Below are positions 1-5,989 of a DNA stretch of 7,779 bases, in pieces; the first letter of the stretch is position 1; the number at the start of each line of letters is the position of its first letter. Position numbers and translations under genes: made by a program. The DNA comes from Polyangiaceae bacterium. Lineage in GTDB: Bacteria > Myxococcota_A > Polyangia > Polyangiales > Polyangiaceae. The notes below the pieces were generated by a model. That model searched no databases, was not told where the DNA came from, and saw only the letters and a list, made by a program, of their open reading frames with translations. The stretch is from NCBI GenBank assembly GCA_022447485.1, contig JAKVCH010000131.1, positions 1 through 7,779 on the forward strand, given 5' to 3'.

Positions 1-2
1 GT

Positions 3-467
3 ACGCCGCCTGTTGAGGCGAGTAGTGTGTATGATCATTCGGTGCAATTCGTTGATTACAAGACCTTCGCCATGCTTCTACCTGATAAGCCTGTTGCAAC
101 GAATAACACCAAGATCGATCCCTTTTTTGCAAAGAGACTACGCGAATTAACCCATGCCGCGGTCAGCGCGCGTGGTCTGCAGGCGGTTGACAAAAAAGAC
201 GCGCAGATTTGGGTGAATGTTCTAGCAAATACATCACAGCATGTTGATGATTTGGGGGCAGATTGGGGCTACGGACCTGGTGCAGGATTCTGGGGTGGTG
301 CTGACGTTTGGGAGGAAGGTACGATTGTTGTCGACTTCATCGATGCAAAGACAAACCAGGCGATTTGGCGCGGCAAAGCGATACGTCAGCTGGATCGCAA
401 GCCGACTGAAAAAGGTTTGCAAGAGGTCCTGGGCGCCATTTTAGCGAAGTATCCACCGACAGAGTAG
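3..467 (+). CDS. DUF4136 domain protein, probable envelope lipoprotein (5' end missing)
   Basis: The reading frame is open from base 3 to a TAG stop, giving 154 visible residues. The GTG at 27 is an internal valine codon rather than a convincing start, because the frame continues upstream and no ribosome binding site precedes it. The visible part matches the DUF4136 pattern in order: a short strand ending in the Phe-x-x-Tyr-Lys-Thr-Phe motif, a helix with two arginines (KRLREL), a region ending in a Lys-Gly-Leu-like turn (SARGLQAV), a polar strand (IWVNVLA), an aromatic Gly-rich WGYGPGAG segment, an EEGTIVVDFID strand, AIWRGKA, and a terminal helix ending ILAKYPP. Family members are usually outer-membrane or periplasmic lipoproteins of unknown function. 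The signal peptide and lipobox Cys would lie outside the window. It is convergent with the next gene, 47 bases away. Confidence 0.85.
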   Translation, partial: TPPVEASSVYDHSVQFVDYKTFAMLLPDKPVATNNTKIDPFFAKRLRELTHAAVSARGLQAVDKKDAQIWVNVLANTSQHVDDLGADWGYGPGAGFWGGADVWEEGTIVVDFIDAKTNQAIWRGKAIRQLDRKPTEKGLQEVLGAILAKYPPTE

Positions 468-514
468 GGACGTTCAGGAAGCGGGGGTGACTCTGTGCAG
501 AGCGATTTGAATGT

Positions 515-1177
515 CTATTCACCTGTAGCAGCCGCGCCCAAGCGAGTCTTTTTTAATTGCTGAATGAAGACGTCCATCTCGGGAGCGCCGGTAATCAAAA
601 ACTCTTGGTCGATCAATATCGTGGGAACGCCGCGCAGGCCTTGAGAACGCCAGAATTTCTCCTCGGTTTTGACCTTGTCACTGAGAGCGCCTTCTTTGAG
701 CACGTAGAGCACTTCGTCTCGGTCGAGACCCGAGGAGCTAGCGATGGCGGCTAATTCTTCCAAATCGCTGATATTCCGGCCTTGATGAAAGTGGGCATGG
801 TAGAGCGCTTCTTGCACTTCCAGCTGTTTACCATCGTGTTTGGACCATTCTGAGAGTTGATGCGCCGCGAAGGTATTGTAGATGCGTGACCCCTCATAAA
901 ATTGAAATGGGAAACCGACGGCCTCGCCTAGGTTTCGAATCATTGTACGGGCGTTTTCGCTCTCCCCTTGGCTGATACCAATTTTTCGCATCAAGTGCTC
1001 ACGAAGGTTCTCTCCCTCGGGACTCATGGTGGGGTTGAGTTGAAAAGGGTGAAACTCGATGCTGGCGCTGTCGGTCAGTTCGGTAATTTCGAGCGCTTTT
1101 TTTAAACGATAATAACCAATGACACACCAAGGACAGACGAAGTCGGAGACGAAGTTGATTTTGAATTCTCTAGCCAT
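515..1177 (-). CDS. DsbA-family oxidoreductase, FrnE-like (thioredoxin fold)
   Basis: The protein has 220 residues, the usual FrnE-like length. After the first beta strand (KINFVSDFV) comes the redox motif C15-P16-W17-C18. A helical insertion domain follows, containing FQLNPTMSPEGENLREHL (about 46-62), the NTFAAHQL helix (101-108) and EALYHAHFHQGRNISD (123-138). The fold closes with the G183-V184-P185-T186 cis-proline loop, a strand, and the ITGAPE turn (195-200) before the last helix. Relatives are cytoplasmic thiol-disulfide oxidoreductases or isomerases, annotated as FrnE-like or 2-hydroxychromene-2-carboxylate isomerase-related. The CPWC pair supports redox activity over the isomerase role. 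There is no signal peptide, so it is probably cytoplasmic. The ATG start is supported by AAGGAG at 1185-1190, seven bases upstream. It appears to be monocistronic, and its substrate cannot be read from the sequence. Confidence 0.92.
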   Translation of the reverse strand: MAREFKINFVSDFVCPWCVIGYYRLKKALEITELTDSASIEFHPFQLNPTMSPEGENLREHLMRKIGISQGESENARTMIRNLGEAVGFPFQFYEGSRIYNTFAAHQLSEWSKHDGKQLEVQEALYHAHFHQGRNISDLEELAAIASSSGLDRDEVLYVLKEGALSDKVKTEEKFWRSQGLRGVPTILIDQEFLITGAPEMDVFIQQLKKTRLGAAATGE

Positions 1178-1184
1178 TCAGATT

Positions 1185-1190
1185 CTCCTT
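1185..1190 (-). promoter_or_regulatory. Ribosome binding site of the FrnE-like gene
   Basis: AAGGAG on the minus strand lies seven bases before the ATG at 1177-1175. It is the best Shine-Dalgarno match in the window and fixes the start of the oxidoreductase. Confidence 0.8.
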
Positions 1191-1472
1191 AAAGACAACC
1201 TAAGTTCGGCCATCCGTGCCGCAAGCAGATTTGCTTGGTTGGCTGGTGTCCGCAAAACTTGAAGCTGAGCTGAGATTTATCCGGCGTTCCGTTGCGACTG
1301 TTTCGGCCGAATGGGCGGTTGGCTGATCTTTTAAAATAGACTGAAATCGTGGCGATGGAGACACTGAGGGCGGTTGAATTATTTCAAATACTTACGAAGA
1401 ATCGTCTCGTTTTCAGTTAAGAAAAGGCCTTTAATTACTGGCAGACATGTATTCTCGGTTCAAACTTCAAGA

Positions 1473-1478
1473 GGGAGG
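1473..1478 (+). promoter_or_regulatory. Ribosome binding site deciding the start of the small membrane protein
   Basis: GGGAGG lies four bases before the ATG at 1483. The spacing is short but the match is strong. The alternative ATG at 1447 has nothing comparable. Confidence 0.55.
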
Positions 1479-1482
1479 ATGC

Positions 1483-1698
1483 ATGGGTAAGCGGAGAAGG
1501 TCTTCAACACGGGCTCGGAAGTCGCGGCGTTACCGACAGAGCTGGGGGGTATCATGGCGCGAAGCATTGCGAGCTGGATTAGCTGTCGCCCTTCTCATTG
1601 GGGCTGGGGTGGGCGTCGGCTTTGCTATGAAGGGCATCGGCTTGATAGCCGCGCCAACCGCTCATGCTCCACCGCCAATGGAGCTTTCCGCGCGGTAG
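1483..1698 (+). CDS. Small basic single-pass membrane protein, hypothetical
   Basis: This is a 71-residue protein of unrecognised family. The N-terminal 18 residues are strongly basic, with ten Lys/Arg (KRRR at 3-6, then R10, R12, K13, R15, R16, R18). A hydrophobic Gly/Ala-rich segment at about 29-48 is long enough for one membrane helix, followed by a short tail ending in PPPMELSAR. The positive-inside rule predicts a cytoplasmic N-terminus. An Ala-x-Ala stretch (AHA, 60-62) resembles a signal peptidase site, but cleavage would leave only nine residues, so a membrane-anchored product is more likely. The ATG at 1483 was chosen because GGGAGG lies just upstream (1473-1478). The in-frame ATG at 1447 has no such site and would add 12 residues. 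It stands alone on its strand and converges with the next gene. It is probably real but has no homology that I can name. Confidence 0.55.
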   Translation: MGKRRRSSTRARKSRRYRQSWGVSWREALRAGLAVALLIGAGVGVGFAMKGIGLIAAPTAHAPPPMELSAR

Positions 1699-1722
1699 GC
1701 AGCATTCGCCTCTGAAAAGGGC

Positions 1723-1760
1723 GGGACAAGAACCGTCCGTCGGGACAAGAACCATCCGTC
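1723..1760. repeat. Two adjacent 19-bp direct repeats, REP-like
   Basis: Bases 1723-1741 and 1742-1760 are abutting copies of GGGACAAGAACCGTCCGTC that differ at one base (G in the first copy, A in the second, at unit position 13). Within the first copy GGAC and GTCC can form a short hairpin around AAGAACC. The second copy loses one of these pairs. The repeats fill most of the 75-base gap between the stops of two convergent genes. This placement and imperfect palindromy resemble REP-type elements, but that assignment is an inference from pattern alone. Confidence 0.65.
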
Positions 1761-1773
1761 AGCAAGGTCAGGC

Positions 1774-3696
1774 TTACAATTGGCTCAGGCGCGTGGTTGC
1801 TCCTTTTCGGTCAACACCCGCGCTCAACGATGAGCTAGCTTTTTTCGAGTTTGGTTCCAAAGCGTTCTTGATTTCGAAGACACGTTCCTGCGCGCTTCGG
1901 TCGTGCGCCCTCTCCATCATAGCCGCCAGTTCCTCGAGTTCTCCATCAACGAAACGCAGGGAGACCCTATCGGGCCGGTCGAGGCTGGCGAGGGTCTGAT
2001 TTAAATCAAGAAGAGTGTTTTTGAGCCTTTGCAGAGCATCGGTTCTCTCGGAGCGATCGAGCGACTGGGGAGAAAATTGACTGATCGGAAATCCCGGAAC
2101 CAGGTGCTCAAGAAGGCGCGGACGCCAGTTTCGATTCGGTTGAAGGTAGACGGCTCGGCCACGAGCAAGAATGTCGAGCCCTCGCTCGCTTGGTTCACCG
2201 AGGATATTGAGGTCGCGGGCCAGAGGCTTCAGCGCAGGGTGCACTGCGAGCCAATCTTGTAGAACATGTTCTTCTTGCAGCTCACTGAGAGCAATTACAG
2301 AGACATCGGGGCGCACGCCAAGACTTTGCGCCGCTCGGAGTCGTTGCGTTAGCTGAGGTGTACTTGTGAGAATCACTGCTTGAGGCGCAAGCGGGCTGAG
2401 GGCTTGCTCTGCAATGCGAGCGGGCCCAGGTGAAAGACTCTTTTCTATTTTACTCTTGGATTCTTCCCCATGAGCGAGCACCGTGGCGAAGGCGAAACAG
2501 AGGGCTAAAACTCCAATGGTCTGGGCGCCAAAGACTTGATTCTGTCGGGGCGTCGAACGAAGCCAGAGTAAGCCCTCCGCGGCAGCTGGTGCAAGGCTGG
2601 CGAGAGCCGTGAGATGTAATGCCATTCGATCCAGAGGGACCTGGGAAGCCAATAGAAAAATCCCGTCGTTTTGGGCAGGAATCAGGAAGTCGAGGGCGAT
2701 TAGTGCCAGAGCGACGGTATGCTGGCTCATTGGAGAAGATCGCCAAAGAATGCTTGTCCCCAATCCGAGAAGAGCCATAACCGAAAGGAAAAGACCCAGT
2801 TCGCTTCCCCATGACATCAGACTCCAGGGAACCCAAGGGCTCGTCGCGTCGACAGTGAGCGCGTTTCTGAATGCGTGCCATTCTGCAAAAGGATGGGTCA
2901 AGCAATGGTACGCCAGTCCAGCAACGAGGCCGCTCGTCAGAGACGCAAAAGGCCAGGATCGACGTGGGTGAGTCAAGAAGAGAAGGAATAAGAAGCCACT
3001 ACCGAAAACAGGAGCTTCGGCCACAAAAAGAAAGACAGCACTGCCGAGAATGATTTGTTTCGATCGAGAATAAGGCGGCCTGTGCGTGCGTGCGAAGAGT
3101 TGAGCCGCAAGAGCTCCGATTGCTGCCCAAATTGCTCCGTGAAGACTTCTCGATTCCAGAGACCACGAGCAGGTGAGCACGACGCCAAGACTGATGGCCA
3201 GAGCTATCCAATCAGCTTGGCTATGGCCTGCGAGCGAAATGTGAGTCGTCGGTCGGCGTGCCTTGTCTCCAGACACAAGCTGCAGGAAAGTCAGCTGGTA
3301 GATCAAAAGGCCGGCGATACCGAGGGCGATTGCGCCTGCCCATGTAGCTCGTTCATGGAGGCTACCAAATGGCATGAATTGGAAGGCCTGGGCCATCCAA
3401 AGGGAAGGGCCGACACCGTCAGTTGACACCGACACAGAGCCCTGGGGGTTCGATGCGAAGTTGGAGTAGGTATGCAGGGCTTGGACAGCAGCGTCGGAGC
3501 GCCATATCTGGGCGGCGCTTCCGACATTGAGAGCGAAGAGTGTGGGAACGATTGCCGCTATCAGTGCGGGAAGACTCCACGAAGCAGTGTTTCCACTCTG
3601 ATGGGAATCGAAGTCGTTGTTTTGGTGGACGTTGCTCGATCTGCTGGAGGGCCGATGGAGTTCCCAGAGCGCTGAAATCACGAGCATTCTTCCCAT
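1774..3696 (-). CDS. Multi-pass membrane protein, divergent DUF2723/TMEM260-like (GT-C type)
   Basis: The product has 640 residues and about ten hydrophobic segments between residues 41 and 407, then a soluble C-terminal region of about 230 residues. Three features recall DUF2723, the bacterial family related to the human O-mannosyltransferase TMEM260. The first extracytoplasmic loop after TM1 carries an acidic residue (D68 in WRSDAAVQA), then NPQG (83-86) and MPFGSLHER (108-116) before TM2. Just after the last membrane helix there is a PQAVILTS strand (438-445), followed by GVRPDVSVI (460-468), much like the A-LLT-x-x-D ... RPDV segment of that family. The usual second acidic residue (D-S-x-E) and the HPxGYP motif are not conserved, so activity is uncertain. 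The C-terminus (about 555-620) is charged and helical. The first ATG (3696) lacks a clear Shine-Dalgarno site, and the M4 codon at 3687 is an alternative. It is a lone gene, divergent from aspS. Confidence 0.6.
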   Translation of the reverse strand: MGRMLVISALWELHRPSSRSSNVHQNNDFDSHQSGNTASWSLPALIAAIVPTLFALNVGSAAQIWRSDAAVQALHTYSNFASNPQGSVSVSTDGVGPSLWMAQAFQFMPFGSLHERATWAGAIALGIAGLLIYQLTFLQLVSGDKARRPTTHISLAGHSQADWIALAISLGVVLTCSWSLESRSLHGAIWAAIGALAAQLFARTHRPPYSRSKQIILGSAVFLFVAEAPVFGSGFLFLLFLTHPRRSWPFASLTSGLVAGLAYHCLTHPFAEWHAFRNALTVDATSPWVPWSLMSWGSELGLFLSVMALLGLGTSILWRSSPMSQHTVALALIALDFLIPAQNDGIFLLASQVPLDRMALHLTALASLAPAAAEGLLWLRSTPRQNQVFGAQTIGVLALCFAFATVLAHGEESKSKIEKSLSPGPARIAEQALSPLAPQAVILTSTPQLTQRLRAAQSLGVRPDVSVIALSELQEEHVLQDWLAVHPALKPLARDLNILGEPSERGLDILARGRAVYLQPNRNWRPRLLEHLVPGFPISQFSPQSLDRSERTDALQRLKNTLLDLNQTLASLDRPDRVSLRFVDGELEELAAMMERAHDRSAQERVFEIKNALEPNSKKASSSLSAGVDRKGATTRLSQL

Positions 3697-3733
3697 TCAT
3701 TTCGCTTTTCGGGAAAGTTTTCAGAGCTAGGTT

Positions 3734-3764
3734 TTGACTAAAATCATTGAAAATTCGCTAAAAT
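3734..3764 (+). promoter_or_regulatory. aspS: Candidate sigma-70-type promoter for aspS
   Basis: TTGACT (3734-3739) and TAAAAT (3759-3764) lie on the aspS strand with a 19-base spacer, two longer than ideal. Transcription from here would begin near 3771 and give a leader of about 150 bases. The same stretch contains a CTAAAAT direct repeat, so the -10-like box may instead belong to an operator. No better candidate was found closer to the gene. Confidence 0.35.
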
Positions 3765-3844
3765 GACGGGATTTTTCGATTTCAGCCCCCTCGGCACTTA
3801 GTTTTGATTGAGGGTTCACCGAGGCCGCGCTAGAAGCCCCCACC

Positions 3845-3893
3845 GCTGCGGTAGCATAGCGCTCGGCAGCTTATTTCCGCACCTGTGGTGCGG
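3845..3893 (+). promoter_or_regulatory. Two consecutive stem-loops in the aspS leader
   Basis: The distal hairpin is perfect: CCGCACC (3877-3883) and GGTGCGG (3887-3893) enclose a TGT loop and end 26 bases before the GTG start. A weaker stem upstream pairs GCTGC (3845-3849) with GCAGC (3866-3870). Neither is followed by a T-run, so they do not look like terminators. They could affect translation or stability of the aspS mRNA. No T-box or other known riboswitch pattern was recognised. Confidence 0.5.
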
Positions 3894-3919
3894 TTCTCAC
3901 GAAGCAGACGAGGATTTTC

Positions 3920-5848
3920 GTGGCCCGATTTATCGACGAACTTAAGCGCACCCATACCTGTGGCACCCTCCGGGGCACTGATGAAGATAATGAAGTGGTT
4001 CTATTTGGCTGGGTAGCCAACCGTAGAGACCATGGCAATTTGATATTCGTTGACCTCCGCGATCGCGAAGGCATTACCCAAATTGTTTTCGATCCCGAAG
4101 CGAATGCTGCAGCTCATCAAAAGGCCGAGGCTCTTCGCAGTGAGTGGGTGATTGGCGTGCGCGGCAAGGTGAAAGGCCGCGGCGAACAATTCAGCCAAAA
4201 AGAAAACAAAATGGTCAGCGCTGCAAACCCTAACTTGCCCACAGGTGAGGTTGAGGTGGAGGTACTTGAGCTGGAGGTTTTCAATAAAAGCGAGACACCT
4301 CCTTTCGACTTGAGTGAGCGCAGTACGGCTGGCGAAGATGTACGCCTCGCTCATCGTTATCTCGACTTGCGTCGTCCACCCTTACAGGACGCTCTACGAA
4401 CCCGTTCGGCGATTGCGCACGCCACGCGCAACTTCCTTTCTGATGAAGGGGCGACCGAGGTGGAGACTCCATTTTTGGTGAAATATACACCGGGTGGGGC
4501 GCGCAACTTCTTAGTGCCGTCGAGAATGCATGCGGGTAAGTTTTACGCTTTGGCCGAGAGTCCGCAGCTTTTTAAGCAAATGTTGATGTGCGCTGGTTTT
4601 GAGCGCTATTTTCAGATTGTTCGTTGTTTTCGCGACGAAGACGGTCGCCTTGATCGGCAGCCTGAATTTACTCAGATCGACATTGAGTGCAGCTTCATCA
4701 ACCAAGACGATCTCTTTACCTTGATCGAAGGCCTGGTCGGGGCGATCTGGAGCGAAGCTTCGGGCATTGACTTGACCAAGCTCTATCCTGGTGATGCCGA
4801 CCACCCTGCAGGCTTTCCAAAGTTCCCACGGATGAACTTCGAGGAGTCGATGACGAAGTACGGCAACGACAAGCCAGACCTACGCTTTGGTATGGAGCAT
4901 ACGGACATCACTCAGATCATTGTGGATCACGATGGTGGTGGAGTGCCGTTTTGGGAACCAATCGCCAAGAAGTTCAAAGATGGCACCTACAGAAAAGATC
5001 TGCCTTCGGAGATCATTAAGGTGATGGTTGTACCTGCTTCTGGAAATCTTAGCCGTAAAGATGCAGAAGCCCTTGAAAAGATGGCAAAGAGCATGGGTGC
5101 GGGAGGGCTTGCTCGGGCGAAGATGGCAGCGGATGGCACTTGGACTCAATCGCCATTGAATAAGATGATGACGCCTGAAATGCGCATCGCAATCAATGAA
5201 GCCTGTGGTGCCAAAGACGGAGATTTGATTCTTTTCCAGAGTGGTCGCACCTCGGTGGTTCACACCGTGATGGCCAATCTGCGAATCCATCTCGGAAAGA
5301 AGCTTGGTCTGATTCCAGAAAGCGGCCACGGCGGTGAATGGAATTTCCTCTGGGTCGTGAATCCGCCCCTCTTCGAGTATGACGAAGACAAGAAAGAATG
5401 GGCCGCGGCTCATCATGCGTTCACTCGCCCTCACGATGAATGCGTTGATATGATCGAGAGCGATCCAGGAAATGTTCTCTGCTATCGATACGATCTTGTT
5501 CTGAATGGTTTTGAGATTGGTGGCGGTTCGATTCGTCTTCATGATCCCGAGGTGCAAAAGAAAGTATTTGCCGCCTTGGGGATTGGCGATGAAGAAGCCC
5601 AAGAAAAATTTGGCTTCTTATTAGATGCGTTGAAATTTGGAGCGCCACCACATGGCGGAATTGCTTTAGGTCTTGACCGTCTGGCGATGTTGCTTTCGGG
5701 TCGTGAGAGCCTTCGCGACGTAATTGCTTTTCCTAAGACCCAAAGGGCAGTGGACATCATGAGTGATGCGCCGACCCTTGTGTCAAATGAACAAGTCTCT
5801 GACCTTCATATTGAAATCGTCCAGCCCGCAGCAGACGCGGACGAGTAA
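3920..5848 (+). CDS. aspS: Aspartyl-tRNA synthetase, probably non-discriminating
   Basis: This 642-residue class II synthetase charges tRNA with aspartate in the cytoplasm. Domains in order: an OB-fold anticodon-binding domain (about 9-122, with GWVANRRDHG and VDLRDREG), a catalytic core with the amino-acid pocket ESPQLFKQ (213-220), motif 2 FRDEDGRLDRQPEFTQID (237-254), a bacterial GAD insertion domain (about 325-445), then EIGGGSIRLH (532-541) and motif 3 GLDRLAMLL (584-592). H38 occupies the position of E. coli L30, and NPNLPTGEVEV follows. Both are features of non-discriminating enzymes that also make Asp-tRNA(Asn) for GatCAB. It is about 50 residues longer than the E. coli enzyme, including roughly 10 extra residues in the anticodon-domain loop (86-103). 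Oddly, the conserved PEGARD loop reads PGGARN (191-196). The start is GTG, preceded by a modest CGAGG six bases upstream. It is monocistronic and ends at a strong terminator. Confidence 0.97.
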   Translation: MARFIDELKRTHTCGTLRGTDEDNEVVLFGWVANRRDHGNLIFVDLRDREGITQIVFDPEANAAAHQKAEALRSEWVIGVRGKVKGRGEQFSQKENKMVSAANPNLPTGEVEVEVLELEVFNKSETPPFDLSERSTAGEDVRLAHRYLDLRRPPLQDALRTRSAIAHATRNFLSDEGATEVETPFLVKYTPGGARNFLVPSRMHAGKFYALAESPQLFKQMLMCAGFERYFQIVRCFRDEDGRLDRQPEFTQIDIECSFINQDDLFTLIEGLVGAIWSEASGIDLTKLYPGDADHPAGFPKFPRMNFEESMTKYGNDKPDLRFGMEHTDITQIIVDHDGGGVPFWEPIAKKFKDGTYRKDLPSEIIKVMVVPASGNLSRKDAEALEKMAKSMGAGGLARAKMAADGTWTQSPLNKMMTPEMRIAINEACGAKDGDLILFQSGRTSVVHTVMANLRIHLGKKLGLIPESGHGGEWNFLWVVNPPLFEYDEDKKEWAAAHHAFTRPHDECVDMIESDPGNVLCYRYDLVLNGFEIGGGSIRLHDPEVQKKVFAALGIGDEEAQEKFGFLLDALKFGAPPHGGIALGLDRLAMLLSGRESLRDVIAFPKTQRAVDIMSDAPTLVSNEQVSDLHIEIVQPAADADE

Positions 5849-5868
5849 GGTCTTGGCCGAGTGCTGAT

Positions 5869-5893
5869 GCTCTGTCTTGGTGAGAGACAGAGC
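5869..5893 (+). other. Stem-loop just downstream of aspS
   Basis: GCTCTGTC (5869-5876) pairs perfectly with GACAGAGC (5886-5893) around a nine-base loop. It overlaps the first unit of the 17-bp repeat array and has no T-run, so it is not itself a terminator. It would lie in the 3' untranslated region of the aspS transcript. Confidence 0.5.
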
Positions 5894-5926
5894 TTGGCAA
5901 GAGGCAGAGCTTGGTGAGAAACAGAG
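5876..5926 (+). repeat. Three tandem 17-bp repeats in the aspS 3' untranslated region
   Basis: The contiguous units 5876-5892, 5893-5909 and 5910-5926 all begin CTTGG and end CAGAG. The approximate consensus is CTTGGTGAGAGACAGAG. Unit 3 differs from unit 1 at one base, and unit 2 at three. The array lies between the aspS stop and its terminator hairpin. A partial match (TCTTGGCCGAG) upstream at 5851-5861 suggests further decayed units. Confidence 0.8.
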
Positions 5927-5956
5927 AAAGAGGGAGCGGTTGGCTCCCTCTTTTTT
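5927..5956 (+). terminator. Intrinsic terminator of aspS
   Basis: AGAGGGAGC (5929-5937) pairs with GCTCCCTCT (5943-5951) around a five-base loop. Two further A-T pairs extend the stem on the outside. A run of six T (5951-5956) follows at once. The A-rich 5' side gives some capacity to end the minus-strand operon that stops at 5990 as well, since that transcript would read the same stem followed by T residues. Confidence 0.88.
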
Positions 5957-5989
5957 ATTGGCGAATGGTTGTCTCTCCGAGTCAGGGCT

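Larger units (their letters stand above)
1178..1482. other. Intergenic region without a recognisable gene
   Basis: About 300 bases separate the divergent FrnE-like gene (-) and small membrane protein gene (+), so both promoters should lie here. The stretch from about 1330 to 1440 is visibly AT-richer than its surroundings. I found no convincing -35/-10 pair with normal spacing on either strand. The only clear structure is an inverted repeat at 1222-1237, CAAGCA and TGCTTG around a GATT loop, 45 bases upstream of the FrnE-like start. It could be an operator or a hairpin in that gene's leader. No tRNA or riboswitch-like fold was recognised. Confidence 0.5.

Noticed and set aside
491..502. Short inverted repeat CTCT/AGAG between the convergent DUF4136 and FrnE-like genes
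   Set aside because: The stem is only four pairs and no T-run follows on either strand, so a terminator call is not justified.
1664..1999. 111-codon plus-strand frame spanning the 19-bp repeats
   Set aside because: It overlaps two other genes, has no ribosome binding site, and its translation is low-complexity Ser/Arg typical of an antisense shadow.
2450..2905. 151-codon open frame overlapping the membrane protein on the same strand
   Set aside because: It is an out-of-frame shadow of the 640-residue frame. The product is rich in Arg, Ser and Pro and has no recognisable fold.
3419..3700. 93-codon minus-strand frame overlapping the start of the DUF2723-like gene
   Set aside because: I considered it as a possible frameshifted N-terminus, but the main frame already supplies TM1 and the first loop, while this frame has no hydrophobic segment.
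3877..3893. Leader hairpin as an upstream terminator or attenuator of aspS
   Set aside because: No T-run follows the stem, and no competing antiterminator pairing was evident.
4880..5602. 240-codon open frame antisense to aspS
   Set aside because: It lies entirely inside the well-conserved aspS frame on the other strand. Its translation looks random in composition and has no domain or ribosome binding site.
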